Shown here piece after piece: positions 1-8,997 of a stretch of DNA of 64,000 nt (position 1 is its first letter; every line of letters begins with the position of its first letter). The position numbers were made by a program, and so were the translations under genes. Origin of the DNA: Collinsella sp. AK_207A (GTDB lineage: Bacteria; Actinomycetota; Coriobacteriia; Coriobacteriales; Coriobacteriaceae); the NCBI RefSeq assembly GCF_902501965.1, contig NZ_CABWID010000016.1:62001-126000 (forward strand), read 5' to 3'. A model generated the notes under the pieces. That model had not been told where the DNA came from, did no database searches, and worked only from the letters and a program-made list of their open reading frames with translations.

Positions 1-968
1 TTCTTGGGGTCGAAGGTGGCCGGGTTCTTGGAGATGCGGTCCAGCGAGAAGCGGCTCGCGAGCACGTCGCGCGGGATGACCGTGGTTTCGCCGTCGAGCG
101 ACCAGCCGAGGAGCGCCAGGTAGTTCACGAAGGCGTCGGACAGGTAGCCGGCGTCGCGATACTCCTCAACCGACGTGGCGCCGTGGCGCTTGGAGAGCTT
201 TTTGCCGTCGGCGCCGAGGATCATGGAGATGTGGGCGAACTCGGGCACGGGCGCACCCAGGGCCTCGTAGACCATGACCTGACGCGGGGTGTTGGAGAGG
301 TGGTCGTCGCCGCGGATGACGTGCGTGATGCCCATGGCGGCGTCGTCCACCACGGTGGTGAAGTTGTAGGTGGGCGTGCCGTCCGAGCGGATGATCACGA
401 AGTCGTCGAGCTCCTTGGCGTCAAACACCACGTCTCCGTGCACGGCGTCGTGGATGTGGACGTCGCCGCGGTCCTCGGGCACCTTGATGCGCAGCACGTA
501 GGACTCGCCGGCGTCCATGCGCGCACGGGCCTCGGCGGGGTCGATGTGACGGCAACGGCGCTGGTAGCCCTGGAAGGGGTCCTTGCGGGCACGGGCCGCC
601 TCGCGGTCGGCCTCGAGCTGCTCGGGCGTGCAGAAGCAGGGGTAGGCGCGGCCCTCGGCGAGCAGGCGCTCGGCGGCGGCATGATAGATGTCCAGGCGCT
701 CCATCTGCTTGTAGGGGCCAAACGGGCCGCCGATGTCGGGGCCCTCGTCCCAGTCGAGCCCGAGCCACTTCATGGCGCGAAGGATCACCTGGGTGTTCTC
801 CTCGGTGGAGCGGGCCGGGTCGGTGTCGTCGATTCGCAGGATGAAGGTGCCATGGTTCGCGCGGGCGAAGGCCCAGTTGTAGATCGCGGTGCGCGCACCG
901 CCGATGTGCAGCTTGCCCGTGGGCGAGGGCGCGAAGCGGACGCGGACGGGACGGTCTGGTGAGGTCAT
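1..968 (-). CDS. gltX: glutamate-tRNA ligase (3' end beyond window)
   Basis: Class I aminoacyl-tRNA synthetase that charges tRNA-Glu with glutamate in the cytoplasm. About 322 N-terminal codons are visible; the C-terminal anticodon-binding domain lies beyond base 1. The ATP-binding HIGH signature appears as PSPTGKLHIGGARTA near the N terminus, and the KMSKS loop as KKLSKRHG near residue 255. The ATG at 968 is preceded by AAGGAG at normal spacing. It is transcribed away from the ABC-like gene at 1101. Two tRNA-Glu genes lie at 25.6-25.8 kb. No glutamine-specific feature can be judged without the C-terminal half. Confidence 0.96.
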   Translation of the reverse strand, partial: MTSPDRPVRVRFAPSPTGKLHIGGARTAIYNWAFARANHGTFILRIDDTDPARSTEENTQVILRAMKWLGLDWDEGPDIGGPFGPYKQMERLDIYHAAAERLLAEGRAYPCFCTPEQLEADREAARARKDPFQGYQRRCRHIDPAEARARMDAGESYVLRIKVPEDRGDVHIHDAVHGDVVFDAKELDDFVIIRSDGTPTYNFTTVVDDAAMGITHVIRGDDHLSNTPRQVMVYEALGAPVPEFAHISMILGADGKKLSKRHGATSVEEYRDAGYLSDAFVNYLALLGWSLDGETTVIPRDVLASRFSLDRISKNPATFDPK

Positions 969-1009
969 GTGAGCTCCTTGCTCGAAGTTCTCGCTGGTGA
1001 TTCTGGGTA

Positions 1010-1038
1010 ATAATAGTGCAATTGGCAACGGGTGTGAA
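1010..1038 (-). promoter_or_regulatory. sigma70-type promoter of gltX
   Basis: On the minus strand TTCACA (1038-1033) and TATTAT (1015-1010) are separated by exactly 17 bases. The -10 lies about 40 bases upstream of the gltX ATG. Both hexamers are 5/6 matches to the vegetative consensus. Confidence 0.6.
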
Positions 1039-1100
1039 ATCGCCCGAGCGGGTGTCGGGGTGCGGCGCGATGCAGGTTCGCCGCGCCGAGGGAGGCCGGA

Positions 1101-1853
1101 GTGGCTGAAGCGGATATCTTGGTGGCGGCGCGCGATGCCGGGTACCGGCGCGGGAGCGCCCCCTCGTTCGAGTACGTGAACTTTCAGGCGCGTGCGGACG
1201 CGTGCCTCGCCCTGATCGGGTCGGAGGTTGCCGCGGTGCGCGACGTGCTGCTGGCAGTGGCGGGCGTTATCACCCCGACCACGGGGTCGCTCGTGGTGCG
1301 CGGCACGGAGCTGTCGGCGTCCCATCCGGCGGGCGATGGAGCGGCTGGCCGCTTGCACGCCCTGCTCGCACGGGGTCGCGGCGCGCGGATGCCGCGCGGG
1401 AGCGTGGGGCTGGGCGTCGTTTCCGGCGCCTTCGAGGTGGAAGGCGCGTTCACGGTGGAAGAGGCGGTGCGCCGCGAACGCTTGCTTCGCCGCGTGCGGA
1501 ATGCCGGCGACACCCTGGAATATCTCTCCTGCTTCGGGCTCGCCACCTATGCGGACCGAACGGTCGCCAGCCTGCCTCCCGAGGGCCGCGCCCGGCTCTC
1601 GGCGGCGCTCGCGTGCGCGGGTGGGGTTCGCGTGGCCTGCGTCGACCTGGCCGATCCGTTCTGCGCGGGCATGATGCGGGCATCCGCGGCGCGCGTCGTG
1701 GGCGACCTGGCGCGTATCGCGCGGGAGCAGTCATGCGCGCTCGTGGTGGGGACCGTCGAACCGACGGTGGCGGTCGCCGCGGACGAGGCATGTGCGCTCG
1801 ATCTGGACGCGGCGGACGCGCTTGCCGCCTGCAAGGGAGCTGATGCCCGATGA
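1101..1853 (+). CDS. degenerate ABC-type ATPase-like protein
   Basis: A 250-residue protein with the outline of an ABC ATP-binding domain but without its catalytic motifs. Where Walker A should be it reads ALIGSEVAAVRDVLLAVAG, with no GxGKS/T lysine. It is followed by the usual ITPTTGSLVVRG strand. The signature region is LPPEGRARLS instead of LSGGQ, and the Walker B region is VACVDLADPF, without the catalytic glutamate. The GTG start at 1101 follows GGGAGG. The stop overlaps the start of the YhgE/Pip gene (ATGA), so the two are probably translationally coupled. I infer an ATPase-dead partner of that membrane protein. The fold assignment rests on sequence pattern only. Confidence 0.6.
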   Translation: MAEADILVAARDAGYRRGSAPSFEYVNFQARADACLALIGSEVAAVRDVLLAVAGVITPTTGSLVVRGTELSASHPAGDGAAGRLHALLARGRGARMPRGSVGLGVVSGAFEVEGAFTVEEAVRRERLLRRVRNAGDTLEYLSCFGLATYADRTVASLPPEGRARLSAALACAGGVRVACVDLADPFCAGMMRASAARVVGDLARIAREQSCALVVGTVEPTVAVAADEACALDLDAADALAACKGADAR

Positions 1854-4417
1854 CCTGGTTCAAACTGCGCTGGAAATCGCTCACGGGTGCATGGCGGGGA
1901 CGAGTTGCCCTCGTAGCGGCACTCATGGTTCCCGCTCTGGCCGTGCTCGTCCTCGCGCTCGGCGTGGCCCCGGCGCTCGACCGGACGGACCGCATTCCCG
2001 TGGCGGTGGTGAACCAGGATACGGGTTCCGAGGGGTCCGCGCTCGTGGACGACCTCTTCGATACCGCCGAGCTCGCCTGGAGCGCGGTGAGCGAGCGGGA
2101 TGCCCTGGCGGGGCTGGAGGACGGCGCCTTCGCCCTGGCCCTGGTCATCCCCAAGGACTATTCCCAGCAGGTGGCGAGCGTCTCGACCGACGAGCCCGAG
2201 AAGGCCGTGCTGGAGCTGGTCTCCGACGGTGGGGGCAACGTGCTCGCCACGCGCGCCGGCTCGGCGGTCATGCGGCAGGTGCAGGCGCGGCTGAAGGCGC
2301 GGATCGGCGAGGACTACCTGCTGAGCGTCCTGAACGACGTGCGCGGGCAGGCGACGCGCCTCACGGTGACCGCGGACGGCTCCACGCTGCTCGACCAGGG
2401 ATTCCAGGCGCTATCCTCGGGCGCCGACACCATCGCCGCCGGGCTCGATCGCGTGTCCGAGGGCGCGGGCCAGCTTTCGGACGGGCTTTCGCAGACGGCC
2501 TTGGGCGCTCAAGCCGCCGGTACGGGTGCCCAGGCGCTGGCCTCGGGCCTCTCCACCGTGCGGGAGCGCGCGGTCACCCCGCTCTCCCAGGGTGCCCAGG
2601 CCCTCGCGAGCGGGCTCTCCGCCACCGCGGACGTCGCCCAGGCGCTCGGGCAGGGCGTCGAAGGCACCTCCCGGCTCGTGGAGGCCGCCACGGCCGCCAC
2701 AGAGCGCGGGATGACGGGGGTCGCCGGCTTGGCCGGGGCGGAGCGGTCGCTCGCGCGGGACGGGCAGACGCTCGCCGCTGCCCTTACGCGCGCGAACGTC
2801 GCCCTCGGTGCGGCCGGCGCCGCCATGGACGGCGTCACCGCGGCGGTGGGGGACGCCGCCCGCTCCGATGCCGGAGCCGTCGCCTCGGGGCTCGACCGGC
2901 TTGCGGGATCGCTCTCGTCGGGCGCGGCGGATGCTCCCGGCTACGCCCAGCGAGCGGGGAGCATCGCCGATGCGGTCGACGGCTCCGCCCAGACCGTCGC
3001 GGCGTTCCTCGCGTCCGATGCGGGACATGCGCTCTCCTCTGAGCAACGGGAGGCCCTGCAGGGTGCGGTGGACGGCCTGCACTCCTCCAGTGCAGATGCC
3101 CGCGTCCTCGCCTCCGGATTGGGGGACACGGCGCGCGAAGCCTCTGGGCTCGCCGCGACCGCGTCGGATGTCTCCACGGGCATCACCGCTGCCCAGGGTT
3201 CTGCCGACGCGCTCGCGGCCGCGCGCGCGGAGCTTGCCCAGGCGCAGGCGGATGTCGCTCGGGCCGCCGCGGGCATGGGGAACTCGATCGATGGCGCCCG
3301 GGAGGATGCGCAGACGGCTTCCTCGGCGCTGGCCACGGTGCATGCCATCCTCTCCGGTCAGGCGACCGCCGCGCAGACGGGCGGTGCGGCCGTTCCGCTC
3401 GCGTCCACGCTGTCGAGTCTGGGCGGCGGCGTCTCCGCGATCGGCGTTCAGCTGGGGCAGGAGGGCGCCGTGGGCCAGGGGGCCCAGGGCCTCGCCCGGG
3501 GAACCGCCGCGCTTGGCCAGGCGCTCGCCCCGCTCGCCCAGGCGGCGAGTGGCATCTCCACCGGCGTCACCGCTCTCGGGGAAGCGCTTTCGGGAGTGGG
3601 CGCGGGGGCGTCCGGTCTCGGTTCGGGCGTCTCGGCCATGGCGACGGCGACGCGCCAGCTCGGTGAGGGCGCGGGCACGCTCGGGAGCGCGACCTCGCAG
3701 GTCGTGGATGCGGTTGCGAAGTCGGGAGACGCCCTGGCGAATAACTCGTCCGCTCGTGAGGAGCGCGCCCAGGTGGCCTCGAGCGCGGTCACCGTCACGG
3801 CCGTGCGCGAGCACGGGGTCGAAGGGTCCGTCGGTTCGCTCTCCCCGGCCATCGCCGCGCTGGCGCTTGGTGCGGGGGCCGTGCTCTCGCTCGCCCTGCT
3901 GCCCGCCGTGGATTCCCGCGCGGTCCTCGCCGGCCGCCTTGTGCGGGCGGTGGCCGAGCCCTTCGCCTGCTACGCGTTGCTCGGCATGATCCAAGCCCTG
4001 TTCGCGGGTGCGCTTCTTACGGTGCTCGGCGTGCGTCCGGGGAATCCGGCGGCGTTCTGGGGCCTGCTCGCGCTCGGCGGCATCTCCCTGGGTGCGCAGG
4101 CCCAGCTGCTCCACCTGGCGCTGGGGCGCCGTGCAGGCATCGCGGCCGGCGTGCTTCTCTGGGCGCTCCAGGTGGCGTGCGGCGGCGTGATCCTGCCCGC
4201 TGCGCTTGCGGGCGGGGTGCTCGCGGCGCTCGGCGACGTACTGCCCGTGCCGCTTCTCGCGCGGGGCCTATCCGGCGCGGTGGCGGGCAGCCTCGCCGGG
4301 GTCGCCCCCGCTGCGGCCGCGCTCACCGGCCTCGCCGTGCTGAGTTTGGTGCTGACCGGTCTCATCGCCGCGCTCAGGAGGTTTCCGCTCGGTGTCCGCG
4401 CACTCGCCGTGCGATGA
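1850..4417 (+). CDS. YhgE/Pip family membrane protein
   Basis: An 855-residue membrane protein of the YhgE/Pip (phage infection protein) type, distantly related to ABC-2 permeases. One N-terminal membrane helix (about residues 18-40) is followed by a conserved extracytoplasmic segment containing PVAVVNQDTGSEG. A long Ala/Gly/Ser-rich region (about 180-650) carries many repeats of the type ALASGL and LGxGxxxL. About five hydrophobic segments lie between residue 665 and the C terminus. The start overlaps the upstream pseudo-ABC gene by 4 bases. In some Gram-positive bacteria relatives are phage adsorption factors or work in surface export; the substrate here is unknown. Confidence 0.85.
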   Translation: MTWFKLRWKSLTGAWRGRVALVAALMVPALAVLVLALGVAPALDRTDRIPVAVVNQDTGSEGSALVDDLFDTAELAWSAVSERDALAGLEDGAFALALVIPKDYSQQVASVSTDEPEKAVLELVSDGGGNVLATRAGSAVMRQVQARLKARIGEDYLLSVLNDVRGQATRLTVTADGSTLLDQGFQALSSGADTIAAGLDRVSEGAGQLSDGLSQTALGAQAAGTGAQALASGLSTVRERAVTPLSQGAQALASGLSATADVAQALGQGVEGTSRLVEAATAATERGMTGVAGLAGAERSLARDGQTLAAALTRANVALGAAGAAMDGVTAAVGDAARSDAGAVASGLDRLAGSLSSGAADAPGYAQRAGSIADAVDGSAQTVAAFLASDAGHALSSEQREALQGAVDGLHSSSADARVLASGLGDTAREASGLAATASDVSTGITAAQGSADALAAARAELAQAQADVARAAAGMGNSIDGAREDAQTASSALATVHAILSGQATAAQTGGAAVPLASTLSSLGGGVSAIGVQLGQEGAVGQGAQGLARGTAALGQALAPLAQAASGISTGVTALGEALSGVGAGASGLGSGVSAMATATRQLGEGAGTLGSATSQVVDAVAKSGDALANNSSAREERAQVASSAVTVTAVREHGVEGSVGSLSPAIAALALGAGAVLSLALLPAVDSRAVLAGRLVRAVAEPFACYALLGMIQALFAGALLTVLGVRPGNPAAFWGLLALGGISLGAQAQLLHLALGRRAGIAAGVLLWALQVACGGVILPAALAGGVLAALGDVLPVPLLARGLSGAVAGSLAGVAPAAAALTGLAVLSLVLTGLIAALRRFPLGVRALAVR

Positions 4418-4596
4418 TGCCCCCGGTTTCCGTTCAAAAGGAGTTGGACGGCTTCGAGCACAACCAGATCGAGATCACCGTCTAGGGAGCGTGCGGTACA
4501 CCGGGTTCCGCCCGTCCCGGCACGATCCATACTCCTCTACATCTGTGGAGAAGCGCGGGCGCCGCGCGATACGGTGGGCGCTGTCCGCGCTGCGGG

Positions 4597-4602
4597 GTAT
4601 AC
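4597..4602 (+). promoter_or_regulatory. possible -10 element for metK
   Basis: TATACT (approximate position) lies about 65 bases upstream of the metK start, in a gap of about 250 bases. No convincing -35 element is visible, and I see no SAM-riboswitch-like structure in this leader. Confidence 0.3.
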
Positions 4603-4665
4603 TCGGGTATCGATAGCCCGGCGGAATGGTAACGGTCGCCAGGCGCTTATATGAAAGGGGCTATT

Positions 4666-5949
4666 ATGCCAGACACCATTCGTTCCATTCAGGAACCAGC
4701 AGCCGGGTCGTTCGTCTTCACCTCGGAATCCGTGACCGAGGGGCACCCGGACAAGATTGCCGACCAGATCAGCGATGCCGTGCTCGATGCCATCCTCGCC
4801 AAGGAAATCGAGCTCGAAGCCCAGGGCTACGTTGCCCCGGATGGCGTCCCCGCCAAGGTGGAGAACGTCCGCTGCGCCTGCGAGACGCTCCTTACCACGG
4901 GGACCGTGGTGGTCTCCGGCGAGATCCGCACCGAGGCGTATGTGGACGTGCAGGAGATCGCGCGCAACGTGCTCCGTCGCATCGGCTACGACCGTGCCAA
5001 GTATGGGTTTGATTGCGAGACCTGCGGCGTCATCAACATGATCCATGGTCAGAGCCCGGACATCGCACAGGGTGTGGACGAGTCCTTCGACGCGCAGGCC
5101 GGCCGCACCACCGACCCACTCGACCTCATCGGCGCCGGCGACCAGGGCATGATGTTCGGGTACGCCGCCAACGAGACGCGTACCCTTATGCCGATGCCGC
5201 ACTACCTGGCGAGCCGCCTGGCCGAGCGCCTGGCCGCCGTGCGCCACGACGGCACCTTCCCGTACCTGCGCCCGGACGGCAAGACCCAGGTCACCGTGCG
5301 CTACGAGAACGGCAGGCCGGTCGAGGTGACCACCATCGTGATCTCCACGCAGCATGATGCCGCGGTGGACGACATGAACGTCATCCGCGAGGACATGGAG
5401 CGCCAGGTGATCGCCCCCGTCATGGAGGCCGAGGGCATGGCCTGGGAGAACGCCGACGTGTATGTGAACCCCACCGGGCGCTTCGTGGTGGGCGGCCCCA
5501 TGGGCGACACGGGCCTCACCGGGCGCAAGATCATCGTGGATACGTACGGCGGCATGGGCCGTCACGGCGGCGGCGCCTTCTCGGGCAAGGACTGCACCAA
5601 GGTGGACCGTTCCGCCGCGTACGCCGCGCGCTGGGTGGCGAAGAACGTGGTCGCGGCGGGCCTCGCCGACCGCTGCGAGGTGGAGCTCGCCTACGCCATC
5701 GGCGTGGCGCGTCCGCTCTCCGTCTACGTGGACACCTTCGGCACCGCGCACGTGCCCGAGGAGCGGATCCAGCAGGCGATCGACCAGGTCTTCGATCTGC
5801 GCCCCGGTGCGATCATCCGCGATCTTGACCTGCGTCGCCCCATCTTCGAGAAGACGGCCGCCTACGGCCACTTCGGGCGCGAGGATCCGGACTTCACCTG
5901 GGAGCGGGCTGACCGCGTGGACGCGTTGCGCGCTGCCTGCGGCCTGTAG
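4666..5949 (+). CDS. metK: S-adenosylmethionine synthetase
   Basis: Makes S-adenosylmethionine from methionine and ATP, releasing phosphate and diphosphate. The protein of about 427 residues has the family length and hallmarks: [16 protein letters not shown] near the N terminus, [12 protein letters not shown], and the P-loop-like [20 protein letters not shown] chose ATG 4666 because AAAGGGG sits just upstream. An in-frame ATG at 4651 would place that ribosome-binding site inside the gene. A strong terminator follows. Confidence 0.97.
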   Translation: MPDTIRSIQEPAAGSFVFTSESVTEGHPDKIADQISDAVLDAILAKEIELEAQGYVAPDGVPAKVENVRCACETLLTTGTVVVSGEIRTEAYVDVQEIARNVLRRIGYDRAKYGFDCETCGVINMIHGQSPDIAQGVDESFDAQAGRTTDPLDLIGAGDQGMMFGYAANETRTLMPMPHYLASRLAERLAAVRHDGTFPYLRPDGKTQVTVRYENGRPVEVTTIVISTQHDAAVDDMNVIREDMERQVIAPVMEAEGMAWENADVYVNPTGRFVVGGPMGDTGLTGRKIIVDTYGGMGRHGGGAFSGKDCTKVDRSAAYAARWVAKNVVAAGLADRCEVELAYAIGVARPLSVYVDTFGTAHVPEERIQQAIDQVFDLRPGAIIRDLDLRRPIFEKTAAYGHFGREDPDFTWERADRVDALRAACGL

Positions 5950-5983
5950 GGGCCGAGCGCGTGCCGATTCGACGGTAACAAAT

Positions 5984-6027
5984 GGGGGTCGAGACGCCAG
6001 CGTCGAGCTGCGTCTCGGCCCCTTTTT
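5984..6027 (+). terminator. rho-independent terminator after metK
   Basis: GGGGTCGAGACGC pairs with GCGTCTCGGCCCC around a 12-base loop, and five T residues follow. Confidence 0.85.
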
Positions 6028-6069
6028 GCTGCCTGTTTGCCGGCTGAAGATGCCCGAACGCGCCTGCTG

Positions 6070-6714
6070 CTACGCGAGCGGGTGCGCGTCGACGATATCG
6101 AGCACGCGCAGCAGGTTCCGCTCGTCGATATGGAAGGGCGCGGCCTCGCGGACGGCCGGCTTGGCGCAAAACGCGATGCCGATGCCCGCGGCGCAGATCA
6201 TGGGGATGTCGTTCGCGCCGTCGCCCACGGCGATCGTGCCGGGAAGGCCGCAGCCCACCCGCTCGGCCCACGCCTCGACCGTCTGCAGCTTGAGCTCGCG
6301 GGTGACCACGGGCCCGAGGGTCCGGCCGGCGAGCTTTCCGTCCTGCTGCTCCAAGCGGTTCGCCAAGCAGAGGTCGATGCCCGCGTCTGCCTGGAGCCGG
6401 TCGGCGATCTCGTGGAACCCGCCTGACACCACGCCCACGGTCCAGCCGCGCGCGTGCGCCGCGGCCACGAGCTCGCGGGCACCCGGCGTGAAGCTCACCC
6501 GCTCGTACACGCGGTCGAACACGGAGACGGGGAGCCCGGCGAGGAGTCCCACGCGCTCGGCGAGCGCCTGCCTGAAGTCGGCATCGCCGCGCATGGCGCG
6601 CGCGGTGATGCCGGCGATGCGCTCGCCGATGCTCGCCTCATCGCCCAGCAGGTCGATGACCTCTTGGTTGATGAGCGTGGAGTCGATATCCATGACGATG
6701 AGCCGCGCGTTCAT
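6070..6714 (-). CDS. serB: phosphoserine phosphatase
   Basis: HAD-superfamily enzyme that removes phosphate from O-phosphoserine, the last step of serine synthesis. The 214 residues match the short, single-domain form. Motif I is VMDIDSTL with nucleophile Asp9 and Asp11, the serine motif is VVSGGF, and motif III/IV is VGDGANDIPM. It lies 59 bases downstream of the degV gene on the same strand, so the two may be co-transcribed. It converges with metK. Confidence 0.93.
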   Translation of the reverse strand: MNARLIVMDIDSTLINQEVIDLLGDEASIGERIAGITARAMRGDADFRQALAERVGLLAGLPVSVFDRVYERVSFTPGARELVAAAHARGWTVGVVSGGFHEIADRLQADAGIDLCLANRLEQQDGKLAGRTLGPVVTRELKLQTVEAWAERVGCGLPGTIAVGDGANDIPMICAAGIGIAFCAKPAVREAAPFHIDERNLLRVLDIVDAHPLA

Positions 6715-6773
6715 GCGGGATCCCTCCTATGCGTTGACGACCCCGTTAGCATAGCCCTCGCCACGGTGCCCCG

Positions 6774-7640
6774 CTACTGTTTGGCGAAGAAGGCGAGCGC
6801 GATGGCGCCCGGCCCCACGTGGGTGCCGATCGTGGCGCCCACCGTGCCCACTTCCAGCTGGTCGCGGGCAACGTCGTGATCCCACAGGGCACGGGAGTCG
6901 TCGATGTACTTCTGGAGCAGGTGGTCGGAGAGGCCGGTGTAGCCGAGCGCGAGCGGGCGCGTGAAGTCGATGCCGCCGGCGCGCTCAACCTCCTGCGTCA
7001 GCAGGTTGCGGCCGTTCTTGGAACCGCGTGCCTTGCCGCGCACCACGACCTCGCCGTCCTCCACGGCAACGACCGGCTTGATGGAGAGCAACTCGCCGAG
7101 CGCCGCCGTGGCGGCGGGCACGCGTCCCCCGCGACGCAGGTACTCGAGCGTGTCGAGCAGGGCCACGAGCCTCACGCGCCTGCGCTCCCGGTTGAGCTCC
7201 GAGGCGATTTCGGCCGCGGTCCGGCCGTCGTCCGCCAGCTGCAGGGCGCGCTCCACCAGCACGCGCTCGCCCACGGTGGCGTTCAGGCTGTCCACCACGT
7301 AGACGCCCGCGCCCTCGCCGTCTGCCTCGAGCGCCGCGATGCAGGCGCTCTGGTTGGTGCCGGAGAGCTTGGAGGAGAGCGTGACGATTACGATGCCGGC
7401 GTCAGGATCCGCGTCGCGAACCTCCCCGATGGCCTGCGAGAAGGCGAAGGGATTCACCTGGCCCGTCGTGGGCAGGTGGTCGCTCTCCACGAGCATCTCG
7501 TAGAAGCGGTTGTTATCCAGGTCGACGCCGTCGCGATAGACGGTGTCCCCGAACGCGACGGAGAGCGGTAGGACGGTGAGCCGGGGATGGGCGTTCGAGG
7601 AAAGGTCGGACGCGGAGTCGGTGATGATGTGGACGGCCAT
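6774..7640 (-). CDS. DegV family fatty-acid-binding protein
   Basis: A 288-residue DegV/FakB-type protein. Members bind one fatty acid and in Firmicutes present it to the kinase FakA for phosphorylation; no fakA is visible here. It begins MAVHIITDSASDLSS, the family's N-terminal signature, and contains PTTGQVNP and VVDSLNAT. The C-terminal GTHVGPGAIAL stretch is also typical. The ATG at 7640 has GAAAGGGG upstream. It is the first gene of a possible two-gene unit with serB. The ligand cannot be inferred from sequence. Confidence 0.9.
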   Translation of the reverse strand: MAVHIITDSASDLSSNAHPRLTVLPLSVAFGDTVYRDGVDLDNNRFYEMLVESDHLPTTGQVNPFAFSQAIGEVRDADPDAGIVIVTLSSKLSGTNQSACIAALEADGEGAGVYVVDSLNATVGERVLVERALQLADDGRTAAEIASELNRERRRVRLVALLDTLEYLRRGGRVPAATAALGELLSIKPVVAVEDGEVVVRGKARGSKNGRNLLTQEVERAGGIDFTRPLALGYTGLSDHLLQKYIDDSRALWDHDVARDQLEVGTVGATIGTHVGPGAIALAFFAKQ

Positions 7641-7730
7641 GGAAGCCCCTTTCGATTGTTATCGATATTGGACATTCTAGTTATTTCTGTCCACTATCAC
7701 AGGAGCTGCACACTGCCGCGCGCACAGAGA

Positions 7731-7773
7731 AGCGGGGCGGACACCCTTGCTTGGCAAGCGCACCCGCCCCGCT
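7731..7773. terminator. strong hairpin downstream of pta
   Basis: AGCGGGGCGG and CCGCCCCGCT form a perfect 10-bp stem in the gap between pta and degV. There is no proper T-tract on either strand, so termination is plausible but not certain. Confidence 0.45.
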
Positions 7774-7799
7774 CTGCGAGAACAACCTTTGTGTTGCCG

Positions 7800-8780
7800 C
7801 TACTTCGCCATCTGCGCCTGCACCGCGGTGATTGCCACCACGCCCACGATATCGTCGGCGGAGCAGCCGCGCGAGAGGTCGTTCACCGGCTTGGCGATGC
7901 CCTGGAGCACCGGTCCGTACGCCTCAGCGCGGCCGAAGCGCTGTACCAGCTTGTAGCCGATGTTGCCGCTCTCCAGGTCGGGGAAGACGAGGATGTTCGC
8001 CTTACCCGCCACGGTGCTCTGCGGAGCCTTGAGGTCGGCTACCGTCTGCACGATCGCGGCGTCGAGCTGTAGGTCGCCGTCGAGCGCGAGACCCGGCTCC
8101 TTCTCGTTGGCCAGGTTCGTGGCCTCCTGCACCTTGGTGGGCACCTCGCCCTTGGCGGAGCCCATGGTGGAGAAGGAGAGCATCGCCACGCGCGGTTCCG
8201 CGTCGTCCATGAACGCGCGCCAGCTCGCGGCGGACGCGAGGGCGATCTCGGAGAGCTCCTCGGCCGTCGGGTTGATGTTCAGGCCGCAGTCGGCGAACAG
8301 CAGCGTGCCGTCCGCGCCGTACTCGGGCGTCTGCGTGCACATGATCATGAAGGCGCTCACCAGCTTGGTGCCCGGGGCGGTCTTCAGGATCTGCAGGGCC
8401 GGGCGCAGCGTGTTGGCGGTGGAGTGGCAGGCACCGGAGACCAGGCCGTCGGCGTCGCCCATCTTCACCATCATGGTGCCGAAGTAGGTGGCGTCGTTCA
8501 TCTGCTCCATGGCCTCGGGCAGGGTCACGCCCTTCTTGGCGCGCAGCTCGGCGAACTTGGCGGCGTACGCGTCGTGCTGCTCTGCGGTGCGGGGGTTCAC
8601 GACGGTGGCGCCGGGAACGTCGATCGTCTCGGGGTCACCCAGGATCACGATGTTCGCCAGGTCCTCGGCCACGATCTTCTTGGCGGCCTCGATGGTGCGC
8701 GGGTCCTCGCCCTCGGGCAGCACGATCGTCTTCTTGTCGGCCTTGGCGGCGGCCTTCATGCGGTTCAGAAACTCGCTCAT
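7800..8780 (-). CDS. pta: phosphate acetyltransferase
   Basis: Interconverts acetyl-CoA and acetyl phosphate, the first step of the Pta-AckA route that yields ATP and acetate in fermenters. The protein of about 326 residues is the short, catalytic-domain-only form. It has VLPEGEDPRTIEAA at the N terminus, VSGACHSTANTLRPA in the middle and VFPDLESGNIGYKL near the C terminus. I chose ATG 8780 (AAGGAG eight bases upstream). The ATG at 8804 is also possible. No ackA is visible within the window. Confidence 0.95.
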   Translation of the reverse strand: MSEFLNRMKAAAKADKKTIVLPEGEDPRTIEAAKKIVAEDLANIVILGDPETIDVPGATVVNPRTAEQHDAYAAKFAELRAKKGVTLPEAMEQMNDATYFGTMMVKMGDADGLVSGACHSTANTLRPALQILKTAPGTKLVSAFMIMCTQTPEYGADGTLLFADCGLNINPTAEELSEIALASAASWRAFMDDAEPRVAMLSFSTMGSAKGEVPTKVQEATNLANEKEPGLALDGDLQLDAAIVQTVADLKAPQSTVAGKANILVFPDLESGNIGYKLVQRFGRAEAYGPVLQGIAKPVNDLSRGCSADDIVGVVAITAVQAQMAK

Positions 8781-8912
8781 GTGCGGCACTCCTTGCTCGC
8801 TCATGCCCAGCCTCCGGTCCCCAACCGTTCCTCCCGCGCGGACGCCTGCCATGAAAACGCGAGGTAGAGCCAGGGTATTCGGGTGTTGAGCTTTCCTTGT
8901 GTGGCATCGCCC

Positions 8913-8936
8913 ATTATACGGCGCGAGCGCTATAAT
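8913..8936. promoter_or_regulatory. overlapping divergent -10 elements of pta and glf
   Basis: A perfect TATAAT on the plus strand (8931-8936) points to glf. A perfect TATAAT on the minus strand (8918-8913) points to pta. Their spacing means each promoter overlaps the other's -35 region. Neither has a good -35 hexamer. Confidence 0.5.
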
Positions 8937-8997
8937 CTGCACGATATTCGGCGTCCACGCCGAGTCGGTTCGCATTAAGGAGCGATAAGGAGTGTCG

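Noticed and set aside
4416-4485. A 23-codon frame ending ELDGFEHNQIEITV downstream of the YhgE/Pip gene
   Set aside because: The AAAAGGAG falls inside the frame and its ATG has no ribosome-binding site. There is no further support.
4490-4665. SAM riboswitch upstream of metK
   Set aside because: No conserved SAM-I, SAM-II or SAM-IV core sequences could be found in this GC-rich leader.
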